A stretch of 64,000 bases of DNA. It comes from Azadirachta indica (taxonomy: Eukaryota; Streptophyta; Magnoliopsida; Sapindales; Meliaceae). The position numbers were made by a program, and so were the translations under genes. The notes under the pieces are model-generated. The model saw only the letters and a list, made by a program, of their open reading frames with translations. It was not told where the DNA came from and did not search any database. Positions 11,666-21,761 of the stretch are shown here, piece by piece. Location of the stretch: assembly GCA_022749755.1 (NCBI GenBank), contig CM040446.1:5076966-5140965 (forward strand), written 5' to 3'. Numbering within the stretch: position 1 is the stretch's first letter; each line of letters begins with the position of its first letter.

Positions 11666-12311
11666 CCTAATAGTAAATTATATAACAAATATTTTCTGTA
11701 ATAAATATTTTATTAAAATATAAATGTTTAGATAAATTTTAGGATATAAATAAACTCACTTGTTATACAATAGATTATACACAAACTATTGTAATAAATA
11801 TTATCAAATAAAGTATTGAATTAGTTTTTAAATTATTTTTTAACAAAACTGTCAAACATGTTTTTACTTTTTTAAAAATAGTATTTTCAAAACATTATTT
11901 TTGTTCCGATAACCATAGAATTGAATAGGTAATTTCACATAAAACTTTAATAAGACCGAAATTTAGAATTCAATTGGGTCATTGATTTGAAACTAATTAT
12001 GATTTAAGCGCGGGATGTAGGTAGAAAAAATTATGTATCTTATGCTCATATAAAGTCAATATATAATTTTATATCTCAATAATCATATTTAAAAAATTTT
12101 GACAAACATGTTCAAAGATGAAAAAGAAAAGTATGAATTTTAATGTGTTTCAACCCTTTATTTTAGTAATTAATTCAATTCTTAATGTCAAGAGGATTAT
12201 ATATTAATTCAATTACAACTTTCATAAATAATTAGAAGTTTTATTATCAAATTAATTAAATTTAGCATATATACGTTTTCAAATCTTACAAACTAATGTC
12301 ATTTCTCCCAC

Positions 12312-12318
12312 TATAAAT
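12312..12318 (+). promoter_or_regulatory. TATA box of B2
   Basis: TATAAAT in CTCCCACTATAAATCGGCAT, 104 bases before the ATG. Confidence 0.65.
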
Positions 12319-12421
12319 CGGCATCGCTATCAACCATTTTACTCATCAAACAATTAAAAACAAAAGAAAAACATCTACTTCTAAAATATATATACACACA
12401 ATACTGTTGTTAGCAAGCAGC

Positions 12422-12829
12422 ATGGTGAGCAACATTGGAATTGATCAGTCGATGATGATGAAGATTATTGGGTTTACGATGATGATGATGATGTTTTCAA
12501 TATCATCGGTGTTTGGTACTTCACATAAAATAGAAGAAAAACCTGTGTCTGCGCACGCGCCTCTACCACCAGAACTTAAAGTATTTTACAAGAAATGTGA
12601 AGATGCTTTATCACACCACTGTGGAAGAGATCTTGCTGCCACGATTTATAGGAATCAAACACTCTCTAATACTTGTTGCGAAAAGCTTGTTGTTGCTGGA
12701 AAACTTTGTCACGATCGCTTTGTCCTCATATCCCTCTTTATACGCAATGAAACCACTCCGTTACAAGTTTTCACCAAGAGTGAGAAAGTTTGGGAATATT
12801 GTGTAAATGTTTCTGACTCTAAAAATTAA
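12422..12829 (+). CDS. B2: prolamin-like (ECA1-type) small secreted protein
   Basis: An intronless 135-aa protein. Residues 14-32 form a hydrophobic signal segment with five consecutive Met. A linker with KPVSAHAPLPPE follows, then a six-Cys domain (Cys 59, 67, 85, 86, 96, 127) in the C-x7-C-x17-CC-x9-C-x30-C arrangement of the prolamin-like/ECA1 family. Likely glycosylation sequons lie at NQT (78), NET (109) and NVS (129). This family includes egg-cell and other female-gametophyte secreted proteins in Arabidopsis; that role is inferred here, not shown. The ATG at 12422 is chosen because upstream in-frame codons lack ATG. B3 is nearly identical. Confidence 0.85.
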   Translation: MVSNIGIDQSMMMKIIGFTMMMMMFSISSVFGTSHKIEEKPVSAHAPLPPELKVFYKKCEDALSHHCGRDLAATIYRNQTLSNTCCEKLVVAGKLCHDRFVLISLFIRNETTPLQVFTKSEKVWEYCVNVSDSKN

Positions 12830-13142
12830 TTAAATAGGAATACCTTCTTCTCCTGCATCAACATATATATGTGATCAGTGTAAAACATGGAATAATATAT
12901 ATATTCTCGAATATATTGGAATAATATTCTAACTTCTATAAATTAATTAATTTTTGCGTGCTTTCAAGTTAATTTTTATAATAATTAATTCAAAAATACA
13001 TTTACAAGTTTCCTCAACAAATAAACTAACCTACAAAGGAATTAATTAGATGTTTTCCAAAAATTAATTAAATAGGATTACCTTTTTGTCATGCATCAAC
13101 ATATTTATGATCCATGTAAAGCGTGCAACAATATAAGATGAT

Positions 13143-13244
13143 GATCCAAATAATGGTAAATGTTGGAGTTATAGTATCACCGAATGCAGAGGAGGTATTT
13201 GCTAACAAGTTGGTAATAATCATCAATGTCATTGTATGTGTTAA
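13143..13244 (+). pseudogene. Defensin-like exon-2 relic (A-related)
   Basis: Same frame as the relic at 10364 (DPNNGKCWSYS, then TECRGGIC). One Cys has become Ser, and a TAA replaces the Lys after the GGIC motif. The end HQCHCMC and stop keeps the CxCxC tail lost in the 10364 copy. No exon 1 was found. Confidence 0.65.
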
Positions 13245-13681
13245 TGACTGATGATTTTCTTTTTTAATTTTATCTACACATTTTTAAATAAAAAAATTAC
13301 AATATTGTAATATCAATAAAAATAATATAACATATACTATCAATATGTATAATAGTTTGTACATTATATGCTAGGATGGGTACAAGGATCCATCTTCAGC
13401 AAAAAAGGCATGAAATAAATAATAACTAATGTGTTAGAAAATTGAACACAGGAAGCAAGCTAGAGAAAAATTAATGGGAGAAAAATAAAGCACCACGACT
13501 AGACAAAGTTATTGTGTCAATATTTAATTATTCATTTTCATTCTATAACATAAATCGAACTCATAACATGAAAATAATGAAGCTAAAAGTGTTTTAATTA
13601 ATTCTAGTAAATTTATGGTGACTATCGTTGATGAAAAGATCCAGCAACTGCAGTTATAAATTAAAGTGATTAATTGTACTT

Positions 13682-14057
13682 TTAGTTTTTGGAGAATGCC
13701 GATGGCGAAGCATTTTTCATGATTTGGGCACAATGATTTAGGCTTAGGCAGTAAAGTGAAGAAAAGGTCAAAAGGAAAAACCTTAGGCCAGCATTTGTTA
13801 CCAAATTCACTAAAGGCCTTGCAACAAGCAGCACTGCCTATCAATTGGATTCAATGGCTTAGGAATGAGGTTATGACCTCTTCTACGCAAACACGGACAC
13901 TTTTGAAAGTTGACAGACACTTCTTAGCAGTTGCATGATCATCACGTCCAAACAATGGTGGGAACAACGATTTAGTTAGTTTAGTTCCTGCACCTAGAGC
14001 AACCTTTATGAATATTGAACATGCAAGGATCAACTCTATCAAGCTCGCTTGAGACAT
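13682..14057 (-). pseudogene. C2: prolamin-like protein, pseudogene
   Basis: The minus-strand frame starts at ATG 14055-14057 (MSQASLIELILACSIFIKV) and runs into the domain (KKCLSTFKSVRVC, VEEVITSFLSH). The next codon is TGA where relatives have CGA or CAA. After the stop the domain continues as SAACCKAFSEFGNKCWPKVF. A frameshift then replaces the final Cys region with unrelated residues. The nonsense and frameshift both lie inside the six-Cys domain, so the product is dead. Confidence 0.85.
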
Positions 14058-14874
14058 TTTGGTTGAGTGTAAATTCTTTGTCCCAAATATGAAAGCTTAC
14101 AATTAGTGTATTCCTTATATCAATGATTATAAAATATAATAAATTAACTTTGATATTAAAGAGAAATTGTTTAGATTTAAGGTAGATAGTTATATTTAAT
14201 GCACATGTATAGGCCAAGTTGCATGTATCCCAAATAGTAAATTATATAACGAGTATTTTCTATAATAAATTTTTTTATTAAAATATGAGTATTTAGAAAA
14301 TTTTGGAATCTAAATAAACTCACTCTTTATGCAATAGATTATACACAAACTATTGTAATAAATATTATCAAACAAAGTATTGAATTAGTTTTTAAATTAT
14401 TTTTTAACAAAACTGTCAAACATGTTTTTACTTTTTTAAAAATAGTATTTTCAAAACATTATTTTTGTTCCGATAACCATAGAATTGAATAGGTAATTTC
14501 ACATAAAACTTTAATAAGACCGAAATTTAGAATTCAATTGGGTCATTGATTTGAAACTAATTATGATTTAAGCGCGGGATGTAGGTAGAAAAAATTATGT
14601 ATCTTATGCTCATATAAAGTCAATATATAATTTTATATCTCAATAATCATATTTAAAAAATTTGACAAACATGGTCAAAGATGAAAAAGAAAAGTATGAA
14701 TTTTAATGTGTTTCAACCCTTTATTTTAGTAATTAATTCAATTCTTAATGTCAAGAGGATTATATATTAATTCAATTACAACTTTCATAAATAATTAGAA
14801 GTTTTATTATCAAATTAATTAAATTTAGCATATATACGTTTTCAAATCTTACAAACTAATGTCATTTCTCCCAC

Positions 14875-14881
14875 TATAAAT
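14875..14881 (+). promoter_or_regulatory. TATA box of B3
   Basis: TATAAAT in the same context and spacing as B2. Confidence 0.65.
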
Positions 14882-14984
14882 CGGCATCGCTATCAACCAT
14901 TTTACTCATCAAACAATTAAAAACAAAAGAAAAACATCTACTTCTAAAATATATATACATACAATACTGTTGTTAGCAAGCAGC

Positions 14985-15392
14985 ATGGTGAGCAACATTG
15001 GAATTGATCAGTCGATGATGATGAAGATTATTGGGTTTACGATAATGATGATGATGTTTTCAATATCATCGGTGTTTGGTACTTCACATAAAATAGAAGA
15101 AAAACCTGTGTCTGCGCACGCGCCTCTACCACCAGAACTTAAAGTATTTTACAAGAAATGTGAAGATGCTTTATCACACCACTGTGGAAGAGATCTTGCT
15201 GCCACGATTTATAGGAATCAAACACTCTCTAATACTTGTTGCGAAAAGCTTGTTGTTGCTGGAAAACTTTGTCACGATCGCTTTGTCCTCATATCCCTCT
15301 TTATACGCAATAAAACCACTCCGTTACAAGTTTTCACCAAGAGTGAGAAAGTTTGGGAATATTGTGTAAATGTTTCTGACTCTAAAAATTAA
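14985..15392 (+). CDS. B3: prolamin-like (ECA1-type) small secreted protein
   Basis: A 135-aa near-copy of B2. The only residue differences I see are Met-to-Ile in the poly-Met run and Glu-to-Lys in the NET sequon (now NKT, still a sequon). All six domain cysteines (59, 67, 85, 86, 96, 127) and the signal segment are kept. Promoter and 3' flank also match B2, so the copy is recent or has been homogenised. Expression and function are unknown; family membership suggests a secreted reproductive-tissue protein. Confidence 0.85.
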   Translation: MVSNIGIDQSMMMKIIGFTIMMMMFSISSVFGTSHKIEEKPVSAHAPLPPELKVFYKKCEDALSHHCGRDLAATIYRNQTLSNTCCEKLVVAGKLCHDRFVLISLFIRNKTTPLQVFTKSEKVWEYCVNVSDSKN

Positions 15393-15666
15393 TTAAATAG
15401 GAATACCTTCTTCTCCTGCATCAACATATATATGTGATCAGTGTAAAACATGAAATAATATGTATATTCTCGAATATATGGAAATAATATTATAACTTCT
15501 ATAAATTAATTAATTTTTGCATGCTTTCAAGTTAATTTTTTATAATAATTTATTAAAAAATATATTTACAAGTTTCCTCAACAAGCAAACTAACCTACAA
15601 AGGAATTAATTAGATGTTTTCCCAAAATTAATTAAATAGGAATACCATCTTGTCATGTATCACTTT

Positions 15667-15831
15667 TTGATACTTGTTGTAAAAAAGCTTGTTATTGTTG
15701 GGAAACTTTGCCATGATCATTTTGTCCTTGTATCCCTCTTTGGACACAATTAGACCACTCCGTTACAAGTTTTTACTAAGAGTGAGAAAGTTTGGGAACA
15801 TTGTCTAGATGTTTCTGGTTCTAAAAATTAA
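15667..15831 (+). pseudogene. B4: C-terminal relic of a B gene
   Basis: Starting at GATACTTGTTGT the sequence follows the B coding region from the CC motif to the stop (SGSKN, TAA at 15829). An extra A after the CC codons shifts the frame, and GACACAATTAGACC carries an in-frame stop. The N-terminal two-thirds and the promoter are missing. Confidence 0.75.
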
Positions 15832-16472
15832 TTAACTAGGATAACCTTGTTCTTATGCATTAACATATATACCATCGATGTAAAGCATGCAATAATATGT
15901 ATTGTCAAATATGTTGAAATAACTTTATAATGTCTATAAATTAAATTAATTTATGCATGCTTTCAAGTTAAATTTTTATAAAAATTAATTCAATAATAAA
16001 TTTACAAGTTCTCTCAACAGATAAACTAACCTACAAAGGAATTATTTAGTTGTTTTCTATTAAAATTAGAAGCAGTAGATCTCTTGTGGAAGCTGGAAGA
16101 AATTAATTTATACTGCTATTTTACACTTCATATTATTAATATTTTTTTTTTCAGCATTGGATTTCATCAAAGGTTGATATATATTCTCTCAATGCTAAAA
16201 TAAATTGATATTTATTTATAATTTACTTTTATTTAATTTTATTATGCAATTAAAATTGTGTTGTAATTATTTGTAGCAATATATATTTAAAATTATTGTG
16301 TATTGTTACAAATAATTACAATAAAATTTATAATCATTAATGTATGATTAAGATAATAATATTATTTACCTTATTAATGTATTTTAGATAAATATATTGT
16401 TCTTCACGAGATTTTAGAAATTTAATGATTATTTTCTGTTGAATAATATATTATTTAACCACTCTTGTTCTC
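15832..16472. other. Duplicated intergenic spacer, no gene
   Basis: It resembles 2.74-3.1, 30.4-30.75 and 52.3-52.9 kb. It contains the intact CAGTAGATCTCTTGTGGAAGC stretch that the Ty3 element interrupts at 2.74 kb. No coding sequence was seen. Confidence 0.65.
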
Positions 16473-17324
16473 TTCGGATCGATGTAGATCGAGCAATATA
16501 TAATACAATATAGTTAAATACTTCAAATAATACATATCACTCTTATTACCTTTTGTTTTATCATGACATTGACATGAATGTCACTTTGATAGTGCATGTG
16601 AAGCTAAAATATAAAATAAAATTTCTTGCAATATATACTACTGTAATTTAGAAAAATTGTATATTATCCAATTTTTAGTTTTATATTTTATGACAATAAA
16701 ATATTTAATTTTATGGTTAATCATTGCCGTATCTTACTCCCTAACCGTTACTTTTTTTTAATTAATTTTTAATTTTTAACTGACCATGTTCGACCAGAAT
16801 CCAAAATTTAAAATTTATTTTTTAATTTTACAAATTGACCATATATAACTTCATATGTATGCTGTAGAGCCAAATTTCTTGTTGTAGAAGTTGTGAGTCG
16901 AATAGGAAATAAATGTAAACAATAATGATTAATGAATCTTATACATATCAATTAAGTTTAAAGGCATATATAATTTATATGCATGCTTTACAGGAAATTA
17001 GTTACCTTTTTTCTTTAATTATTTGCGAATTCAATGTTTAATAATTGCATATATGCAATATATGGCAAGAAAGAGATTTTAATTTATTGTAAAAATTCTA
17101 AATAAATAAGACATAATAATAAAGACCACATCATCAAAATTTAGTTCATAATGGCAAATTTCTTTCCATACACAAGGGAATCAAATAATGGAGAAATTAA
17201 AAAGGAAAGTATTGTTTAAGGAATTTTTGTTTGACTCACTAATCCCTTGCTATTTTACGCATAGAGGAATTATTAATATTGCATTGAATTATTAATATTA
17301 CATTGTTGTATTACACACTAGTAC

Positions 17325-17331
17325 TATAAAT
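17325..17331 (+). promoter_or_regulatory. TATA box of A2
   Basis: TATAAAT in TAGTACTATAAATAGTACAC, 93 bases before the ATG. Confidence 0.65.
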
Positions 17332-17417
17332 AGTACACAAAGACGAGTTATTTTCATACAAAAATATTAAATTGCTAGCTAGCAAGCAAGTCCTTTGCAA
17401 TTATTAGTTCAGACAAT

Positions 17418-17827
17418 ATGGCTCAAATCAAAGTTTTCTCATTCGTTTTGGTTGCAGTCCTCTTGCTAAGCATAAGTATGTTTCTCTGGTTCTTATTTTT
17501 TTTCACTTTCTTTCCTTGAAAAATTTAAAAAACATATATATCTATATATCACATCTCGTTTTTAATTAATAGCTGAGTGATAAAACTAATTAATTAGATT
17601 TATGTATTATAATTAATTTTCTTTCTTAAATTTTGGGTGTATGTTTAGGTTGCAAAGAAGTAAATGCTTCAAAATGCTGTAGAAACCATCCGGATCAGGG
17701 ACATTGTGAGCCAGGTAAGGATGATGCTTCTAATACAGGTAAATGTTGGAAATTTTGTAGCACTGAATGCAAAGGAGCACTCTGCAAAAAAGATGGTAAT
17801 AAACATCTCTGTCATTGCATGTGCTAA
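17418..17827 (+). CDS. A2: 10-Cys defensin-like secreted peptide, two exons
   Basis: Exon 1 is 17418-17475 and exon 2 is 17649-17827. The 173-bp intron begins GTATGT and ends TTTAG. The 78-aa product has a signal peptide (residues 1-26, likely cut after VNA) and a 52-aa mature part. That part has cysteines at 29, 30, 39, 52, 56, 60, 65, 74, 76 and 78. The C-x3-C (52/56) and C-x-C (74/76) pairs fit a cysteine-stabilised alpha-beta fold, as in plant defensin-like peptides. The phase-1 intron at the end of the signal peptide is also typical of that class. A polyadenylation signal lies at 17879-17884. It could be antimicrobial or a reproductive signal; nothing here decides. Confidence 0.85.
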
Positions 17828-20305
17828 TCAATAATTTCCTTTTAATTTCATAAAGTTAATTAATTACCATGTAATATCAATAAAATTTTCATTTAATGGA
17901 TATGGGATTGCGAATATATAATTAATATATGTTACTGATCAATCTCTAGTATTTCTTTTTGCAAATTAAACCAATTCCCTGCATGCCTTGACATGCATCC
18001 TCATCATTAAGAATATATATATATATACATACATAATTAAGCAATAATTAAGTGATAGAACCAAATAAATAAATAAATTAAAACCAAATACCTAATTTAA
18101 ATATATGTTTAAGTTATTGAATATTAACCAATAAAATCTATACTGGAAAAGTTAATTTTGTTATACTCTTATTATAAATAATAATTTCTTGTATAATCCA
18201 TAATATATATTCAAGCTTCTAACTAGCATTATTATAGTAGAATGAATTGATTTTGGAGGATTTTCCTTCCTTTTCTGGGAAGATCTTATAATGTTTTAAT
18301 TATTACTTTAAAAACTGATGCATAAACTAAAATTTTCATTTTAGTGTACTTTTATATATTAAAATAAATCCAGAAGAAGAGAAACATAACCAATTTTTAT
18401 TCCATAAAATACAATAGCAAGTTTACACAAGAAACTAATAGGTTATTATGAAAATTTTAATTATATATTTTTCTGTTAATTATCGCCCGTAGAATTTTTA
18501 ATTAACTAGTGTCACAATGCAATATCAGAAGCGGCAAATCTCTTGTGCAAACCATATGAAGCTGCCAATATTATTTTCCCGTCAAAATCCTGCAAAGATT
18601 CCTGGAAACTTACAAAATCAATATATGAGCACATTATATATAAGTACGTAAATATAAGAACTACTAACACCAATAATTCTACTTTTCACTCGGGCAAAAA
18701 TGAGAGAAGAATAACTAGGAATCTGAAAATCTAGGAATTAATGTCGACGCAGCCAAAAACTGAATTCTGGAAATAGATTAAAAAAAAAAAAAAAAACTCA
18801 GAACTAAATGAAATCTATTGTTGAAAATATAATAAGAGAAAAGAGAACGAACTTAACATAGACAAAAGATATTTGTCAATAAGTGAAAGGAGATTAAGAA
18901 TAGGAGCCATACTAAGATCTCCACGTCAGCAAATGTTGTTGGCATCATTTAAGGATAATATTCTAAAAGATTGCATAAACTCTTTAAGTACTGCTAAGAG
19001 AGAAATCGTCAACGAAACGGCAACACTTTTAAACTAGTGAAAAGAGATGTTATTGCATCAAGGAACAAAACATAGGGGATTGTACTCTTAATATGAGAAC
19101 CATCACGTCAAATGCAAACGAAATCTCCTTTCTACTTACTCAGTGAGAAGTAAGTGAGGATACGACAATAAGACAAAAGTAGAGGAAAAAGGCAGTTACG
19201 ATGATGCATGATAAAAGGAAAAAGGTATGGAAAAAAATCCTACTCGTCTCGCCCTTGAATAGACTTTCTCCATCTTTGCAAATATATTTACCTTTTTTTT
19301 TTTTAATACTACACAAATAACCTAATATTTAACATATAAAACGTTTATCCCACAATAGCAGTGGTTTAAAAGTTACAGTACTATAATATTAAGTTTTTAA
19401 TCAAACATATGAACACAAAAGCTAAGAAAACAAAATTAATCACCTTAACTAACACGGTGCCGGTTAGAAAATTGGGCATCATCAAGATAAGAAAAAGAAA
19501 GCCTGGCATCTCCTAAGGTCCTATTATCACGAGCTAAGAAACACACACATATAATTGAATAAAAAAAGAAGAAAAATTAGAAGAATATCTAAATTCATTG
19601 TTGATATCGATTTTTTATGATCAATAGCCAACACGAAATTTTTCTCCTTCGTTCCATATATTTGCAAAAGGAAGGCTAATTAGGGTGCCGATTTCTCAGC
19701 AAAAACTCTCTAATATCTAAGTCAGTAGGGTTTTCTTTGTAAAAATAATTCAGGAAGTACAGTAAAAAATAATTTGGAAGAATATCCAGAGGAGCCAGAA
19801 AATTCAAGAAGCTGCAGTTTTTTTGGCGTACCTTTTCTTAGCTGAAGAGTAGTATTTTCTAATCACTAATCATGAGGAGTGGAGTTTAGTAGTGCCCCCT
19901 TTTTTAGAGTTTTTGTCACCCTTTACAACTTAATTATTCAGTTATTGGCTCTTCGTAGTGGAATATTTTCCTCCACAACATTCATGATACAATATTTTAT
20001 TTATATAAATTAATATATTAGTTTTACATTACTATCATATAAATCCACATTATTTATTTTCTTTTATTCTTTCAAAATTATTGGACATGTCGTAGTGAAA
20101 AATAATATTGTCAGATTAATATAAATAGTTTATATAAATGTAAAAATCATATTATTTAGCCTGTTAACGTGTTACCAGCCAAATTCAGTATTTGAAAAGT
20201 GTTATAATCAACAATGACTGTACGTGTTTATTATAGTAAGAAAATTTAGTATTTGAGAAGTGTTAATTAATAAACAAATTAATAATATATATGTTGTTTT
20301 TTTTT
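17828..20305. other. Downstream spacer of A2, no recognised gene
   Basis: About 2.5 kb with no supported gene. A 63-codon frame at 18543-18734 is identical in copy 2 but lacks any recognisable motif. Poly-A and poly-T runs occur near 18780 and 19293. The part from 18.7 to 20.0 kb is less AT-rich than its surroundings and may be an old insertion of unknown type. Confidence 0.5.
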
Positions 20306-20405
20306 NNNNNNNNNNNNNNNNNNNNNNNNNNNNNNNNNNNNNNNNNNNNNNNNNNNNNNNNNNNNNNNNNNNNNNNNNNNNNNNNNNNNNNNNNNNNNNN
20401 NNNNN
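20306..20405. other. Assembly gap of 100 Ns
   Basis: Exactly 100 N, the conventional length for a gap of unknown size. It lies between the end of copy 1 and the start of copy 2 of the 3.83-kb segment. Confidence 0.99.
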
Positions 20406-21258
20406 TTCGGATCGATGTAGATCGAGCAATATATAATACAATATAGTTAAATACTTCAAATAATACATATCACTCTTATTACCTTTTGTTTTATCATGAC
20501 ATTGACATGAATGTCACTTTGATAGTGCATGTGAAGCTAAAATATAAAATAAAATTTCTTGCAATATATACTACTGTAATTTAGAAAAATTGTATATTAT
20601 CCAATTTTTAGTTTTATATTTTATGACAATAAAATATTTAATTTTATGGTTAATCATTGCCGTATCTTACTCCCTAACCGTTACTTTTTTTTAATTAATT
20701 TTTTAATTTTTAACTGACCATGTTCGACCAGAATCCAAAATTTAAAATTTATTTTTTAATTTTACAAATTGACCATATATAACTTCATATGTATGCTGTA
20801 GAGCCAAATTTCTTGTTGTAGAAGTTGTGAGTCGAATAGGAAATAAATGTAAACAATAATGATTAATGAATCTTATACATATCAATTAAGTTTAAAGGCA
20901 TATATAATTTATATGCATGCTTTACAGGAAATTAGTTACCTTTTTTCTTTAATTATTTGCGAATTCAATGTTTAATAATTGCATATATGCAATATATGGC
21001 AAGAAAGAGATTTTAATTTATTGTAAAAATTCTAAATAAATAAGACATAATAATAAAGACCACATCATCAAAATTTAGTTCATAATGGCAAATTTCTTTC
21101 CATACACAAGGGAATCAAATAATGGAGAAATTAAAAAGGAAAGTATTGTTTAAGGAATTTTTGTTTGACTCACTAATCCCTTGCTATTTTACGCATAGAG
21201 GAATTATTAATATTGCATTGAATTATTAATATTACATTGTTGTATTACACACTAGTAC

Positions 21259-21265
21259 TATAAAT
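21259..21265 (+). promoter_or_regulatory. TATA box of A3
   Basis: TATAAAT, same context as A2. Confidence 0.65.
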
Positions 21266-21351
21266 AGTACACAAAGACGAGTTATTTTCATACAAAAGTA
21301 TTAAATTGCTAGCTAGCAAGCAAGTCCTTTGCAATTATTAGTTCAGACAAT

Positions 21352-21761
21352 ATGGCTCAAATCAAAGTTTTCTCATTCGTTTTGGTTGCAGTCCTCTTGC
21401 TAAGCATAAGTATGTTTCTCTGGTTCTTATTTTTTTTCACTTTCTTTCCTCGAAAAATTTAAAAAACATATATATCTATATATCACATCTCGTTTTTAAT
21501 TAATAGCTGAGTGATAAAACTAATTAATTAGATTTATGTATTATAATTAATTTTCTTTCTTAAATTTTGGGTGTATGTTTAGGTTGCAAAGAAGTAAATG
21601 CTTCAAAATGCTGTAGAAACCATCCGGATCAGGGACATTGTGAGCCAGGTAAGGATGATGTTTCTAATACAGGTAAATGTTGGAAATTTTGTAGCACTGA
21701 ATGCAAAGGAGCACTCTGCAAAAAAGATGGTAATAAACATCTCTGTCATTGCATGTGCTAA
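21352..21761 (+). CDS. A3: 10-Cys defensin-like secreted peptide, probably the other allele of A2
   Basis: Exon 1 is 21352-21409 and exon 2 is 21583-21761, with the same splice sites as A2. The 78-aa product differs from A2 by one residue (Val for Ala at position 46), from a single C-to-T change. All ten mature cysteines are kept. A polyadenylation signal lies at 21813-21818. It sits at the start of copy 2 of the segment that flanks the N gap, so it is more likely an allele placed in tandem by the assembly than a second gene. Confidence 0.8.

Larger units (their letters stand above)
11760..15600. repeat. Tandem duplication carrying B2 and B3
   Basis: About 1.2 kb upstream-plus-gene sequence at roughly 11.83-13.04 kb recurs almost base for base at 14.39-15.60 kb (offset 2563 bp between the two ATGs). 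Identity extends through promoter, coding region and 3' flank. The intervening C2 region has no equally close partner inside the block. Confidence 0.8.
16473..20305. repeat. 3.83-kb near-identical segment, copy 1, ending at the N gap
   Basis: It starts TTCGGATCGATGTAGATCG and runs to the poly-T at 20305, where the Ns begin. Copy 2 at 20406-24239 matches throughout. By eye I found about four substitutions and several one-to-four-base length differences in homopolymers or short repeats. Confidence 0.95.

Noticed and set aside
12407..12421. N-terminal extensions of B2, B3 and B6 upstream of the ATG
   Set aside because: They begin at TTG, not ATG, and the downstream ATG is conserved in all copies and fits the distance to the TATA box.
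12597..12806. 69-codon alternate-frame ORF recurring in all B copies
   Set aside because: It is a shadow of the B coding sequence in another frame and begins inside the gene.
18543..18734. 63-codon ORF repeated at 22481
   Set aside because: Conservation is explained by the near-identical 3.83-kb segment; no motif, TATA box or paralogous support.
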